From Candidatus Kryptoniota bacterium (GTDB lineage Bacteria > Bacteroidota > Ignavibacteria > Kryptoniales > JAKASW01), in assembly GCA_036567965.1 (NCBI GenBank), contig DATCTN010000012.1, positions 62,001 through 126,000 of the forward strand: a DNA stretch of 64,000 bases. The letters run 5' to 3'. Below the pieces are notes generated by a model. The model had not been told where the DNA came from. It saw only the letters and a program-made list of their open reading frames with translations, and searched no databases. The translations under genes and the position numbers were made by a program. Shown here one piece after another: positions 1-8,277 of this stretch. The stretch's first letter is position 1. Each line of letters begins with the position of its first letter.

Positions 1-2
1 AT

Positions 3-197
3 GAACTTCTGAACAACTCACTCAACGCAGTCCTTACCAGGAGGGGCTACGAAGACGTCTCGGTCATCAAGGGCGGAAACCAAATACAGGCTGCGAAGAT
101 TCTCGGGCTGACACGCTCGAGGCTCCGCTACCGGATGCAGCAGCTCAGGATCAAGTACGAGCCCAAAAAGGAAGCGTCCGCGGGATCAGGCGGATGA
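3..197 (+). CDS. C-terminal fragment of a Fis-type (NtrC-like) DNA-binding regulator
   Basis: This open frame enters from the left edge and stops at 195-197, so only about 64 residues are visible. The tail has the pattern of a Fis-family helix-turn-helix: a glycine-asparagine turn, then AAKILGLTRSRLRYRMQQL, the typical recognition helix that closes sigma-54 activators of the NtrC family. The extreme C-terminus is a short basic/polar extension. Without the upstream part I cannot say whether a receiver, PAS or AAA+ domain precedes it. Its stop overlaps the gltX start (ATGA at 194-197), so the two genes are probably cotranscribed. A plain Fis-like protein is a less likely alternative. Confidence 0.75.
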   Translation, partial: ELLNNSLNAVLTRRGYEDVSVIKGGNQIQAAKILGLTRSRLRYRMQQLRIKYEPKKEASAGSGG

Positions 198-1648
198 CTT
201 CAGGGATCGTCAGGGTAAGGTTCGCGCCGAGCCCGACAGGCTTTCTTCACGTCGGCGGACTCAGGACCGCGCTTTATAATTTCCTCTTCGCGGCAAAGAA
301 CGGCGGAAGATTCGTCCTCAGGATCGAGGATACCGACCGGAACAGGTATGTCGAAGGCGCCGTGGATAACCTCATCAAGACAATGAAGTGGGCCGGGTTG
401 GATTATGATGAAGGCCCGGGCGCCGGAGGAGACTTCGGGCCTTACGTTCAGAGCGAGCGGACGAAAATTTACAGTAAACATGTCGACGAGCTTTTGGAGA
501 AGGGCGCCGCTTACAGGTGCTTCTGCACCACGGAACGGCTGGAGGCGATGCGAAAAGAACTGCAGAAGAAGAAGCTAACTCCAAAATATGACCGGACATG
601 TCTCCGGCTCCCTGATTCCGAAATCCGTGAGAACATCTCTTCGGGAAAACCCTATGTCGTCCGGATGAGAGTACCGGACAACGTCACGGTCCGTTTCTCC
701 GATGTTATTCGAGGAGACGTGGAATTCAAAAGCGAACAGATCGACGATCAGGTCTTGTTGAAATCGGATGGCTACCCTACGTACCATCTTGCCAATGTCG
801 TGGACGATCACCTGATGGAGATTTCACACGTCATCCGGGGGGAAGAATGGCTTTCGAGCACACCCAAACATGTTTTATTGTACCAGGCTTTCGGCTGGAC
901 GCTTCCGATCTTTGCTCACCTTCCGCTCCTTCTAAATCCGGACCGGTCGAAATTGAGCAAGCGACAGGGAGATGTTGCGGTCGAAGACTATGAGCAAAAA
1001 GGCTATTTAAAGGAAGCACTCGTCAATTTTATCGCCCTCCTTGGCTGGAACCCCGGAGATGAGCGCGAAGTCTTCACACTTGAAGAACTACAGAAGGAAT
1101 TCACACTCGAGAAGGTGAACAAGTCCGGAGCGGTGTTCAATATTGAGAAACTGAATTGGCTGAATTTCCAACACCTTCGCCTGAAACCGGATGCGGATGT
1201 GCTTTCAATGCTTAAAGAATTCCTTGTGAAATCCGGAATTGACTCAAGAAATTTCGCAGATGAGTACTTGCTGCGGGTCATTAGCGCAATGCGGGACCGA
1301 GTTTCTTTTGTGAAGGACTTTTATGAGAAGAGCCCGTATTTCTTCAGGCCGCCGCTTGAGTATGACGAGGGAGTTGTCAGGAAAAGATGGAAACCCGAAT
1401 CAGGAAAGTATCTGAATGCGCTCTCCAAAGAGTTCTCCCGAATTTCCGCCGCACGAAAGGAAGACTACGAATCTGCCCTCCACAAAGTGGCTGAATCGCT
1501 GAAGATCCCGAACGGCGAGCTGATCCATCCGCTTCGCTTAGCGGTATCGGGGATGGGCGAAGGACCGGGCCTCTTTGATATCGTGTATATACTGGGAAGG
1601 GACGAGACCATCAGAAGAATTGATTCGGCAATCGAGAAGATCAAGTGA
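194..1648 (+). CDS. gltX: Glutamyl-tRNA synthetase
   Basis: Class I aminoacyl-tRNA synthetase charging tRNA-Glu with glutamate in the cytoplasm. At 484 residues it is the usual bacterial length. The N-terminus has the [12 protein letters not shown] signature, in which the HIGH-type motif is at residues 19-22. The second ATP-binding motif, KLSKR, is at residues 253-257. The C-terminal third is the helical anticodon-binding part. The ATG at 194 overlaps the preceding stop, and its own stop overlaps the GTG start of glnS, so translation is probably coupled along this run. A separate GlnRS directly downstream suggests, though does not prove, that this enzyme discriminates against tRNA-Gln. Confidence 0.97.
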   Translation: MTSGIVRVRFAPSPTGFLHVGGLRTALYNFLFAAKNGGRFVLRIEDTDRNRYVEGAVDNLIKTMKWAGLDYDEGPGAGGDFGPYVQSERTKIYSKHVDELLEKGAAYRCFCTTERLEAMRKELQKKKLTPKYDRTCLRLPDSEIRENISSGKPYVVRMRVPDNVTVRFSDVIRGDVEFKSEQIDDQVLLKSDGYPTYHLANVVDDHLMEISHVIRGEEWLSSTPKHVLLYQAFGWTLPIFAHLPLLLNPDRSKLSKRQGDVAVEDYEQKGYLKEALVNFIALLGWNPGDEREVFTLEELQKEFTLEKVNKSGAVFNIEKLNWLNFQHLRLKPDADVLSMLKEFLVKSGIDSRNFADEYLLRVISAMRDRVSFVKDFYEKSPYFFRPPLEYDEGVVRKRWKPESGKYLNALSKEFSRISAARKEDYESALHKVAESLKIPNGELIHPLRLAVSGMGEGPGLFDIVYILGRDETIRRIDSAIEKIK

Positions 1649-3348
1649 GCAAAATGGAAAACGAGAAGAATCAGGAATCGCAGAAAACTGAATCGCCGGA
1701 GAGAAGGAATTTCATCCGCGACATAATCGATGAAGATCTGAAGAGCGGAAAGTACAAGAAGGTCCACACCCGTTTTCCACCGGAACCGAACGGATATCTT
1801 CATATAGGTCATGCGAAATCGATTTGTCTCAACTTCGGCACTGCGAAGGATTATGACGGCCGGTGCAATCTGCGCTACGACGACACCAACCCGACAAAAG
1901 AGGAAGTTGAATATGTCGACTCGATCGAAGAAGACGTAAGGTGGTTGGGTTTCAGCTGGGACGACAGAAAATACTATGCGTCGGACTATTTTGACAAATT
2001 GTATGACTACGCGGTCGCTCTGATCAAGAAGGGCGTTGCGTACGTCGATGAACTTGACGCCGACCAGATTCGTGAACATAGGGGTACACTTACTCAACCT
2101 GGAAAGGAGAGTCCATATCGCAACAGGAGCATTGAAGAGAACCTGAATCTCTTCGAGCGTATGCGAAAAGGAGAATTTCCGGACGGCTCGAAAACGCTCC
2201 GGGCTAAAATTGACATGTCGTCGCCTAACATAAATATGCGGGATCCTGTTATGTACAGGATACTTCATGCAACACATCACCGGACCGGAGACAAGTGGTG
2301 CATTTACCCGATGTACGATTGGGCCCACGGACAATCGGATTCGATTGAAGGGATCACGCATTCTATCTGCACGCTTGAATTTGAGGACCACCGACCCCTT
2401 TACAATTGGTTTGTGGAACAGCTCGGGATACATCACCCGAGACAAATTGAGTTTGCCCGACTGAATCTCACTTACACAGTGATGAGCAAAAGGAAATTGC
2501 TGCAGCTTGTGCAGGATGGGAATGTGAGCGGCTGGAACGATCCGCGGATGCCGACGCTTTCAGGTTTGAGAAGGCGAGGATATACTCCCGAGGCGATCCG
2601 AATGTTTGCCGATCGTATCGGAGTTTCGAAAGCCGACAGCATCATCGACGTGTCGGTTCTTGAGGATTGCCTGAGAGCAGATTTAAATAAACGAGCTAAG
2701 AGAGTAATGGCAGTCCTTCATCCTCTAAAACTTGTAATCGATAATTATCCGGATAAGCATGTGGAGGAGCTGGAAGCGGTAAATAATCCTGAAGATCAAT
2801 CGATGGGGACACGCAAGATTCCGTTCTCGAAAATCTTATACATCGAACAGGATGATTTTCGGGAAAATCCTCCGAAGAAATATTTCAGGTTGTCACCCGG
2901 AGCGGAGGTCAGACTTCGTTACGCGTATATAATTAAATGTACGAATTTCGTGAAGGATCCGACGACGGGGGTCATAACGGAAGTTCATTGCACTTATGAT
3001 CCCGAAACGAAGAGCGGTTCACCGGCAAGCCAGAGAAAAGTGAAAGGGACAATCCACTGGGTCTCTGCCCAACATGCGGTTGACGGGGAAGCGAGGGTGT
3101 ACGACAGGCTGTTTAGCGTTGAAGATCCAGCGGGTGAGAATTGGAAATCATTCATAAACCCGAACTCATTAGAAATCGTGAGTAACTGCAAGCTTGAGCC
3201 GGGGCTCTCAACTGCAAAGCCTCAGGACAGATTTCAATTTGAGAGGCTTGGCTACTACTGCGTCGACGACGACTCGAAACCGGGAAGACTCATATTCAAT
3301 AGGACAGTGACTCTCCGCGATACTTGGGCGAAGATTCAAAAGTCATGA
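1645..3348 (+). CDS. glnS: Glutaminyl-tRNA synthetase
   Basis: Class I synthetase charging tRNA-Gln directly, rather than by the GatCAB transamidation route. The protein is 567 residues, close to the E. coli enzyme. HIGH is at residues 53-56 after the [12 protein letters not shown] signature, and the KMSKS-type motif VMSKR is at residues 279-283. The C-terminal half has the two beta-barrel anticodon-binding regions expected of GlnRS. The start may be the GTG at 1645, which overlaps the gltX stop, or the ATG at 1654, which would remove three residues. The leading 35 residues are hydrophilic and variable. It is the last gene of the gltX run; about 235 non-coding bases follow. Confidence 0.96.
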   Translation: MSKMENEKNQESQKTESPERRNFIRDIIDEDLKSGKYKKVHTRFPPEPNGYLHIGHAKSICLNFGTAKDYDGRCNLRYDDTNPTKEEVEYVDSIEEDVRWLGFSWDDRKYYASDYFDKLYDYAVALIKKGVAYVDELDADQIREHRGTLTQPGKESPYRNRSIEENLNLFERMRKGEFPDGSKTLRAKIDMSSPNINMRDPVMYRILHATHHRTGDKWCIYPMYDWAHGQSDSIEGITHSICTLEFEDHRPLYNWFVEQLGIHHPRQIEFARLNLTYTVMSKRKLLQLVQDGNVSGWNDPRMPTLSGLRRRGYTPEAIRMFADRIGVSKADSIIDVSVLEDCLRADLNKRAKRVMAVLHPLKLVIDNYPDKHVEELEAVNNPEDQSMGTRKIPFSKILYIEQDDFRENPPKKYFRLSPGAEVRLRYAYIIKCTNFVKDPTTGVITEVHCTYDPETKSGSPASQRKVKGTIHWVSAQHAVDGEARVYDRLFSVEDPAGENWKSFINPNSLEIVSNCKLEPGLSTAKPQDRFQFERLGYYCVDDDSKPGRLIFNRTVTLRDTWAKIQKS

Positions 3349-3364
3349 GAAAGAGGGGATCGAA

Positions 3365-3505
3365 ATTGAATCACGGAGACAAAGGGGACAAGGAGGTTTT
3401 GCAGAGAGCGTACCTTTCACCGCCGGCCCGTGGTTCCTGCCCTCCAAATCAGGCACTCTTGTCCGTCTTTACCTCCGTGTCGCCATGTCCCGGTGGTTGA
3501 ATTAT
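3365..3505. repeat. Imperfect inverted repeat downstream of glnS
   Basis: Two GA-rich segments, about 3365-3406 and 3460-3505, are imperfect reverse complements of each other; the shared core reads roughly CAC-GG-GACA followed by GACA-GGAGGT with one gap. They enclose about 55 bases. The pair could form a long hairpin in a transcript from glnS. No T-tract follows, so it is not a standard terminator. It may be a dispersed intergenic repeat of this genome, which cannot be decided from one window. Confidence 0.4.
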
Positions 3506-3583
3506 TCACGTCCAATCATCCTGCAAACTTCTCCAAAGGCTTTCCTTTATCCCGGGATTTGAGTAAGATAAGGCGTCGAATAG

Positions 3584-3670
3584 GAAAAGTCAGGGAGGGG
3601 CTATGTTTTCGCATTTGGTAAGTGCGGCGACTTACGGCGTAAACGCATTCATGGTCGACGTCGAAGTCCA
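3584..3670 (+). repeat. 87-bp direct repeat, upstream copy
   Basis: Bases 3584-3670 are identical over all 87 positions to 4375-4461. The repeat holds the comM ribosome-binding site (AGGGAGGGG), its start codon and its first 22 full codons. The two copies flank the transposase insertion at 3671-4374, so the repeat period is 791 bases. See the matching downstream copy and the RAYT gene. Confidence 0.95.
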
Positions 3671-3722
3671 TGGTAAGCTGTTCGACAGTTATACTGTCGA
3701 ACTTGATCCAACAAGAGTTTAA
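3603..3722 (+). pseudogene. Truncated 5' copy of comM
   Basis: This frame starts at the duplicated comM start codon and matches intact ComM for its first 22 residues ([20 protein letters not shown] and two more). It then runs into the inserted element and ends at a TAA at 3720-3722 after 39 codons. The ribosome-binding site is intact, so a short peptide may still be made. It looks like a remnant of the insertion event, not a functional gene. Confidence 0.8.
3681..3701. repeat. REP-like palindrome, left of the transposase
   Basis: Perfect 9-base arms TTCGACAGT and ACTGTCGAA enclose a 3-base loop (TAT). The same arms recur at 4301-4327 with a different loop. The palindrome is a good candidate for the hairpin recognised by the Y1 enzyme encoded between the two copies. 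Confidence 0.8.
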
Positions 3723-3729
3723 CTCTTGT
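3711..3729. repeat. Second perfect palindrome, left of the transposase
   Basis: Arms ACAAGAGTT and AACTCTTGT flank a single T, giving a 19-base perfect palindrome 9 bases after the first one. It has a different sequence from the TTCGACAGT pair. It ends 18 bases before the preferred transposase start and could hairpin in the mRNA leader or act as an operator. Confidence 0.7.
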
Positions 3730-3747
3730 CAGGCAGCGCTAAATGAA

Positions 3748-4284
3748 ATGACACCTTGTTCATTTTCAGAACAGACTGGATACTATTTCTGCACTGATAC
3801 GATTGTTGGATGGCAATGCATATTCACTTCCCCGGACTTCTTTAACGTGATTATCGACTCCCTGAAGTTCTGCCGGATGATGAAAGGGCTACGGATCCAC
3901 GGTTATGTTATTATGCCGAATCATGTGCACGCAGTCCTTTCATCGGAGAAAGCGATTTTGTCGGGAATCGTGCGCGATCATAAAAGGTTTACCTCTGCTG
4001 AGATTTCGCGTCTGCTACTTGAACGGAACGATCAGAAACTCATCCGATACTTCAAAGTAGCAGCGAACAGGGCCGGGAGAGGAAATGATTTCAAGGTGTG
4101 GCAGACGGGATGCCACCCGGTGGGTCTCCTCAGTCATGAATTCTTTCAGCAAAAGTTGGACTACTTACACTTAAATCCCGTTCGCAAGGGATTCGTTGAC
4201 AGACCGGAACACTGGCTTTATTCGAGCGCTCGCAACTACTATCTCGACGATGAATCGATTATGACCATCGACCGCCTGGAGTAG
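3748..4284 (+). CDS. REP-associated Y1 (HUH) tyrosine transposase
   Basis: Single-strand DNA transposase of the IS200-like Y1 superfamily, RAYT subgroup. The HUH metal motif is visible in [12 protein letters not shown], and the family-typical C-terminal block [18 protein letters not shown] is followed by YSSARNYY. The likely catalytic tyrosine is in the helix around [11 protein letters not shown], by analogy with the family. From ATG 3748 the protein has 178 residues, a normal RAYT size. The same frame is open from ATG 3670, which lies on the insertion junction and reads through both palindromes, so I prefer 3748. The gene is intact with no stops or frameshifts. It lies just inside duplicated comM sequence and may be read from the comM promoter. 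Confidence 0.88.
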   Translation: MTPCSFSEQTGYYFCTDTIVGWQCIFTSPDFFNVIIDSLKFCRMMKGLRIHGYVIMPNHVHAVLSSEKAILSGIVRDHKRFTSAEISRLLLERNDQKLIRYFKVAANRAGRGNDFKVWQTGCHPVGLLSHEFFQQKLDYLHLNPVRKGFVDRPEHWLYSSARNYYLDDESIMTIDRLE

Positions 4285-4300
4285 ATCTCCACCGCGAATA

Positions 4301-4327
4301 TTCTTCGACAGTACAACTGTCGAAGAA
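4301..4327. repeat. REP-like palindrome, right of the transposase
   Basis: Perfect 12-base arms TTCTTCGACAGT and ACTGTCGAAGAA surround a 3-base ACA loop, starting 16 bases after the transposase stop. The inner nine bases of each arm equal those of the left palindrome at 3681-3701, so the gene is framed by two copies of one REP sequence. A T-rich stretch follows at 4337-4342, so it may also end transposase transcription. Confidence 0.8.
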
Positions 4328-4374
4328 CGTATTGTCATTTTTTGGTGGTCTCAACAAAAAATAGATTCGAGTCA

Positions 4375-4461
4375 GAAAAGTCAGGGAGGGGCTATGTTTT
4401 CGCATTTGGTAAGTGCGGCGACTTACGGCGTAAACGCATTCATGGTCGACGTCGAAGTCCA
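4375..4461 (+). repeat. 87-bp direct repeat, downstream copy
   Basis: This is the second identical copy of the 87-bp segment at 3584-3670. It keeps the ribosome-binding site and start of comM, so the full-length gene downstream remains translatable. Any promoter further upstream is now separated from comM by 791 extra bases. Confidence 0.95.
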
Positions 4462-5938
4462 CATCGAATCGGGTCTTCCAAAAGTTATAGTTGTCGGCTT
4501 GCCCGATAGCGCTGTGCAGGAAAGCCGAGAGCGGGTTTCAGCAGCGGTCAAGAATTCGATGTTCAAGTTCCCGAGCAGGAGAGTGATCATCAACCTCGCG
4601 CCCGCCGACATAAAGAAAGAGGGGAGCGCATTCGATCTTCCGATTGCCGTGGGTGTTGTCGCGGCCATGGGACAAGTGGAAAGCGGCGAGCTTGACGACT
4701 TCGTTATACTTGGCGAGCTCGCACTCGACGGAACTGTCAGGCACATCCATGGTGTACTTCCGATCGCCGTCGAGGCACGCGACCGGGGGAAGAAGGCGAT
4801 AATACTTCCAAAAGGAAATGCAAAAGAAGCGGCTATGGTGGATGGGATTAACGTGTATCCAGTCGAGACACTTGCCGAGACGATACAATTGATAAACGGC
4901 GAGTACAAATTTCTCGAGCCGTTTCACGTTGATAAGGAAGAATTATTCAACCAGGAGCAGATATATCCTCTCGATTTTGCCGACGTGAAGGGACAGGAAA
5001 ATGTTAAGCGCGCTCTGGAGGTCGCTGCGGCTGGCGGTCACAATGTCATCATGATAGGTCCGCCCGGAAGCGGCAAGACAATGCTCGCGAAAAGACTCCC
5101 CACTATTCTTCCGGACATGACCTTCGACGAAGCCCTGGAAACCACTAAGATACATTCGGTAGCGGGGCTCCTTCCGGTCGATGCGGGGTTGGTTGCGACG
5201 CGTCCTTTTCGATCGCCGCACCATACGATTTCGGATAGCGCGCTCGTCGGAGGAGGAACGATACCGAAGCCGGGCGAGATCTCGCTTGCACATCATGGAG
5301 TCTTGTTCCTTGATGAACTTCCGGAATTTGACAGGAGCGTTCTTGAGGTCCTTCGTCAACCGCTTGAAGACGGTCACGTTACAATAAGCAGGACGAAGTT
5401 GTCACTCGATTACCCGTCCCAGTTCATGCTTTTGGCCGCAATGAACCCATGTCCATGCGGAAATTACGGGAACCCGTCGGCGACCTGCAATTGTACCATG
5501 ACCATGATACAACGCTACATGTCCAAGATAAGCGGGCCGCTTCTCGATAGAATCGACATCCATATCGAAGTTCCTGCTGTGAAATACGCGGAGCTCTCGA
5601 GCAAGAGATCGGGTGAGCTATCCGCCGCTGTGAGAGAGCGAGTGAAGAAGGCGCGGTGCATTCAGCGGAAAAGGTTCGAAGGGCGAAAAGGTCTGTTCAA
5701 GAACGCAGACATGCAAAGCAAAGAGATTAGAGAATTCTGCCAGCCGGACAAACAGGGCGAAGAATTACTGAAGCAGGCGATAACGAAACTCGGACTCAGC
5801 GCGCGTGCTTATGACAGAATCCTGAAAGTTGCGAGGACGATCGCGGATCTTGGAGAGAGTAAAGATATCATGCCGGAGCACATTGCGGAGGCGATTCAGT
5901 ACAGAACTCTCGACAGGCAGCTGTACCTGGAGGTGTAG
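4394..5938 (+). CDS. comM: YifB/ComM family Mg-chelatase-like AAA+ ATPase
   Basis: A 514-residue AAA+ protein of the ComM/YifB family. In naturally transformable bacteria, ComM is a hexameric helicase that promotes branch migration during recombination of incoming DNA. The N-terminal domain begins with the family signature around [11 protein letters not shown] and [16 protein letters not shown]. Walker A (GPPGSGKT) is at residues 222-229, Walker B is in [11 protein letters not shown], and a C-terminal Mg-chelatase-type domain carries the [19 protein letters not shown] block. A cysteine cluster ([18 protein letters not shown]) lies between them, as usual. The ATG at 4394 is preceded by AGGGAGGGG. 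Its 5' end is duplicated upstream by the RAYT insertion, but the gene itself is complete. Confidence 0.95.
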   Translation: MFSHLVSAATYGVNAFMVDVEVHIESGLPKVIVVGLPDSAVQESRERVSAAVKNSMFKFPSRRVIINLAPADIKKEGSAFDLPIAVGVVAAMGQVESGELDDFVILGELALDGTVRHIHGVLPIAVEARDRGKKAIILPKGNAKEAAMVDGINVYPVETLAETIQLINGEYKFLEPFHVDKEELFNQEQIYPLDFADVKGQENVKRALEVAAAGGHNVIMIGPPGSGKTMLAKRLPTILPDMTFDEALETTKIHSVAGLLPVDAGLVATRPFRSPHHTISDSALVGGGTIPKPGEISLAHHGVLFLDELPEFDRSVLEVLRQPLEDGHVTISRTKLSLDYPSQFMLLAAMNPCPCGNYGNPSATCNCTMTMIQRYMSKISGPLLDRIDIHIEVPAVKYAELSSKRSGELSAAVRERVKKARCIQRKRFEGRKGLFKNADMQSKEIREFCQPDKQGEELLKQAITKLGLSARAYDRILKVARTIADLGESKDIMPEHIAEAIQYRTLDRQLYLEV

Positions 5939-6197
5939 GCGAGATCAATATCAGAGTTGGTAACTTGGCAATGGATCTATGAATGACTTATCACCAGCAG
6001 CTCGAGTGTCAGCCGCTTTCTGCTGTGCGGTTAATAACACGATACGGCGTTAGGAATTGATTCACCGGAGACTACTCCGCCAGATGTGCAGAATTGATTT
6101 TCATGTTAGGCTGAAATATTATTTAGATGCTGGTATGCTCGTCCAAGATCTTTCCGCCGGCGAGATGAGCAGATTCATTTAGCGGGAGGTGCACGAG
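5939..6197. other. Intergenic region after comM
   Basis: About 260 bases with no supported gene. I see no clear terminator, promoter pair or repeat here, apart from the GGGAGG ribosome-binding site of the next gene at 6184-6189. Confidence 0.5.
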
Positions 6198-6746
6198 ATG
6201 ACATTTGCCTCGTTGATTATGCTACTGACTGTCGCGGCGTGTCCGCCTGATTCGAACGCGACATCTGTAGACTCCGCTGCGCGTGCAACAACTGCCGTTT
6301 CGTTTCCTCGGTTCGCCTCCGAAATACGCGTGGGACTCGACGGCTTTGAATTCCAGCAGAGTTTTTTCCCTTATTATTTCACGAGCGCTGATCTGAGAGT
6401 AGGTATCGGGCCGTCGAGTGCCGGCGTGGGAGCGACTCTGTATCCGGTAAAATATTTTTTTGGACAGCTAAACATCGGGCTCCCCCGCTACATGGTATAT
6501 CAATCAGACGTTGACCCCTTCAAGCCGGATTATTATTACTCCTATCGGATCGGTGCACTTCTTCCGCTTGGTCGCTCAGCATTTTACGTCAGCGTATCCG
6601 GAGAGAAGATGTGGATGGTGGACACGAGGAATTGCGTCAACTGCGGTTTTCTTGCATGGGCACCGGGGGAAACCTCTACACTCGAATACCGAAAGCTCAT
6701 GAAAATCGTGAACACGGTCTATGTCGGACTCGGCTGGAGATTCTGA
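6198..6746 (+). CDS. Small exported protein, probable outer-membrane barrel
   Basis: I do not recognise this gene. From ATG 6198 it encodes 182 residues, with a hydrophobic N-terminus (MTFASLIMLLTVAACPP) that looks like a signal peptide, possibly with a lipobox-like cysteine. The rest alternates hydrophobic and polar residues, is rich in tyrosine and glycine, and ends in aromatic-terminated YVGLGWRF, as outer-membrane beta-strands often do. GGGAGG lies 8 bases before the ATG. A GTG at 6189 in the same frame overlaps that site and is less likely. The coding evidence is good; the function is unknown. Confidence 0.65.
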   Translation: MTFASLIMLLTVAACPPDSNATSVDSAARATTAVSFPRFASEIRVGLDGFEFQQSFFPYYFTSADLRVGIGPSSAGVGATLYPVKYFFGQLNIGLPRYMVYQSDVDPFKPDYYYSYRIGALLPLGRSAFYVSVSGEKMWMVDTRNCVNCGFLAWAPGETSTLEYRKLMKIVNTVYVGLGWRF

Positions 6747-6826
6747 GAAAGGTCTTATTCGCTGTTCCAGCTTAACTTAAAGTGTTGGATGCGCCCTAAT
6801 AATTCTGCGGACCCACAACCTTACAT

Positions 6827-6842
6827 CACGCTGCTCAGCGTG
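6827..6842. terminator. Hairpin between convergent genes
   Basis: CACGCTG and CAGCGTG pair around a two-base centre in the 129-base gap between two convergent genes. It could end transcription from both sides. Neither side has a clear T-tract, so an intrinsic terminator is only tentative. Confidence 0.3.
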
Positions 6843-6875
6843 ACGGCTTCAACTCAGCGCAACTTCTTCCAGTGA

Positions 6876-7859
6876 CTATTCCTCCACCCGGAATATTCCG
6901 AGGTACCGGGTGAACAAGAAGTGGCCAAGGAGAACGCCGACGAATTCAATCCCTATCATGGTTACCGAGACAAGGATAAGTCTGCTTGTATCATGGAACA
7001 GACCTTCGGTCGACGCCTTGAATAGCGCAAGAAGTATTCCCGCGACAAGTGAAACCACTATTGCAAAATTCCACGGGTGCTTGCGCGGATTGATGCCCAG
7101 CGCTCGCGACTCGGCCGGAGCAACTGACAAAATCTTCCCGAGACCCTTTACGATCCCCGCAAGGACCTTCCCTTTACTCTCCAACCATTTGCCCAGACTA
7201 CCAAGATCGTCCAGGAAATCCTCGATGTGTATATCGATCCGCGGAGAGAGCGCAGCGGCCAGTGCCCAGGTGAGGAGGAGAAGCACCACGACTCCCAGAA
7301 CTGCAGTCACGATAGAACCAAAAATGGTCTGTCGCCATTCGGCAGGATATATCCCGAGTATGAGTATTCCTACGAGGCAGTTGATGAGCGCCATCCTTCT
7401 TGCCGGAAGGTCGGCGGACAAGCCGGCATTGTAAGCGAGCAAATCGATACGCCACGCCGTGATCGCAGCGAGTATAGTCATACCAGCCACCAGAAAGGCG
7501 AGAATTCGTCCTTGAGGTGAAAATATCCATTCCGAAGGATACCTGATCATTGCGACTACATAAGCTGCGAGTGTTACAGCGACAGACTGCACGGAAACGG
7601 TGCATCCTCGGATGACGAGGAGTTTTTGACTTGCGGATATGTCACTCGTTGAACGCGGGATGAAAACTCTCAGCATTGAAACGATAGCCGTAAAGAGTGT
7701 AAGTTGAACTCCGAATCCACCGACCGCGTCGAACGGATCTTCTGAAAACGGATTTACACGCGCGAGAGCAGTAACATGCTTGCTCACGAAGAAGAACGCG
7801 GCAAACACTACCGCAAGGATAAACACAAATACGACAGTTGGCTTGAACGACTTTGGCAT
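6876..7859 (-). CDS. Multi-pass integral membrane protein of unknown function
   Basis: A 327-residue protein with about eight hydrophobic segments: one at residues 8-26, a group through residue 220, and two near the C-terminus. A hydrophilic, partly amphipathic cytosolic-type stretch at about residues 225-275 separates the two membrane halves. No catalytic or transport motif was recognised. The start is well supported: GAGGAGG precedes the ATG at 7859 with normal spacing. The gene stands alone, convergent with 6198-6746 and divergent from metH. A stress-related or envelope role is possible, but nothing in the sequence decides it. Confidence 0.75.
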   Translation of the reverse strand: MPKSFKPTVVFVFILAVVFAAFFFVSKHVTALARVNPFSEDPFDAVGGFGVQLTLFTAIVSMLRVFIPRSTSDISASQKLLVIRGCTVSVQSVAVTLAAYVVAMIRYPSEWIFSPQGRILAFLVAGMTILAAITAWRIDLLAYNAGLSADLPARRMALINCLVGILILGIYPAEWRQTIFGSIVTAVLGVVVLLLLTWALAAALSPRIDIHIEDFLDDLGSLGKWLESKGKVLAGIVKGLGKILSVAPAESRALGINPRKHPWNFAIVVSLVAGILLALFKASTEGLFHDTSRLILVSVTMIGIEFVGVLLGHFLFTRYLGIFRVEE

Positions 7860-8277
7860 AAATCAAACCTCCTCTAAGTCAATTTGAACCGCTCTCATTA
7901 TCCAATTGGGACTGCCTCCGCAAGAATATCGCAGACATCGGGCATATTTGCAATAAGATTTGCATCAACCAAGCCGCTGCGGTTGGAATGGGTTTGCAAA
8001 TTGCTAACAACTCTGCCCGCGTCAGCGTAAATGGAACATGGTTGCATGCTAAACGAGACATGTTGGGTTTGGAGCAAAATCCGCAGACCATTCACAACGG
8101 TACGCCATCGACAGAAGAACCAGAGCGTGGAGCTCCTCATATGATGTGGAATTTGTCGGAATGTTCTATCGGTTTTATCTTCGACTCGTCAATGCGCGAA
8201 ACATCATCTGGTGCAGACTTTTTCGTGTTGAGCGATCCGTTTGAATTTCCCATAATCGAAGCTAAATTGATTGAAAA
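7860..8277. other. Divergent intergenic region between a membrane protein gene and metH
   Basis: A 418-base gap. I looked for SAM, SAH and cobalamin riboswitch signatures, which are common before metH, and found none. Open frames exist on both strands (7988-8281 plus, 7898-8140 minus), but neither has a convincing ribosome-binding site or a recognisable protein. Promoters for both flanking genes must lie here; none is strong enough to mark. Confidence 0.4.

Larger units (their letters stand above)
3671..4374 (+). mobile_element. REP-associated tyrosine transposase (RAYT) element inserted at the comM start
   Basis: This 704-bp segment sits between two identical 87-bp copies of the comM 5' end. 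It contains one Y1 transposase gene flanked by matching palindromes with TTCGACAGT arms. RAYT proteins act on REP palindromes and usually occur once, as flanked single-copy genes. The exact copies on both sides show that the insertion is recent. Y1 transposases normally leave no target duplication, so the way in which the 87-bp repeat formed is unclear. Confidence 0.8.

Noticed and set aside
1465-2445. Long minus-strand open frame (326 codons) across the gltX-glnS junction
   Set aside because: It lies antisense to two well-supported synthetase genes, resembles no known protein and has no ribosome-binding site; a shadow frame.
4423-4908. Minus-strand frame antisense to comM
   Set aside because: Serine/threonine-rich shadow of the ComM coding strand with no independent support.
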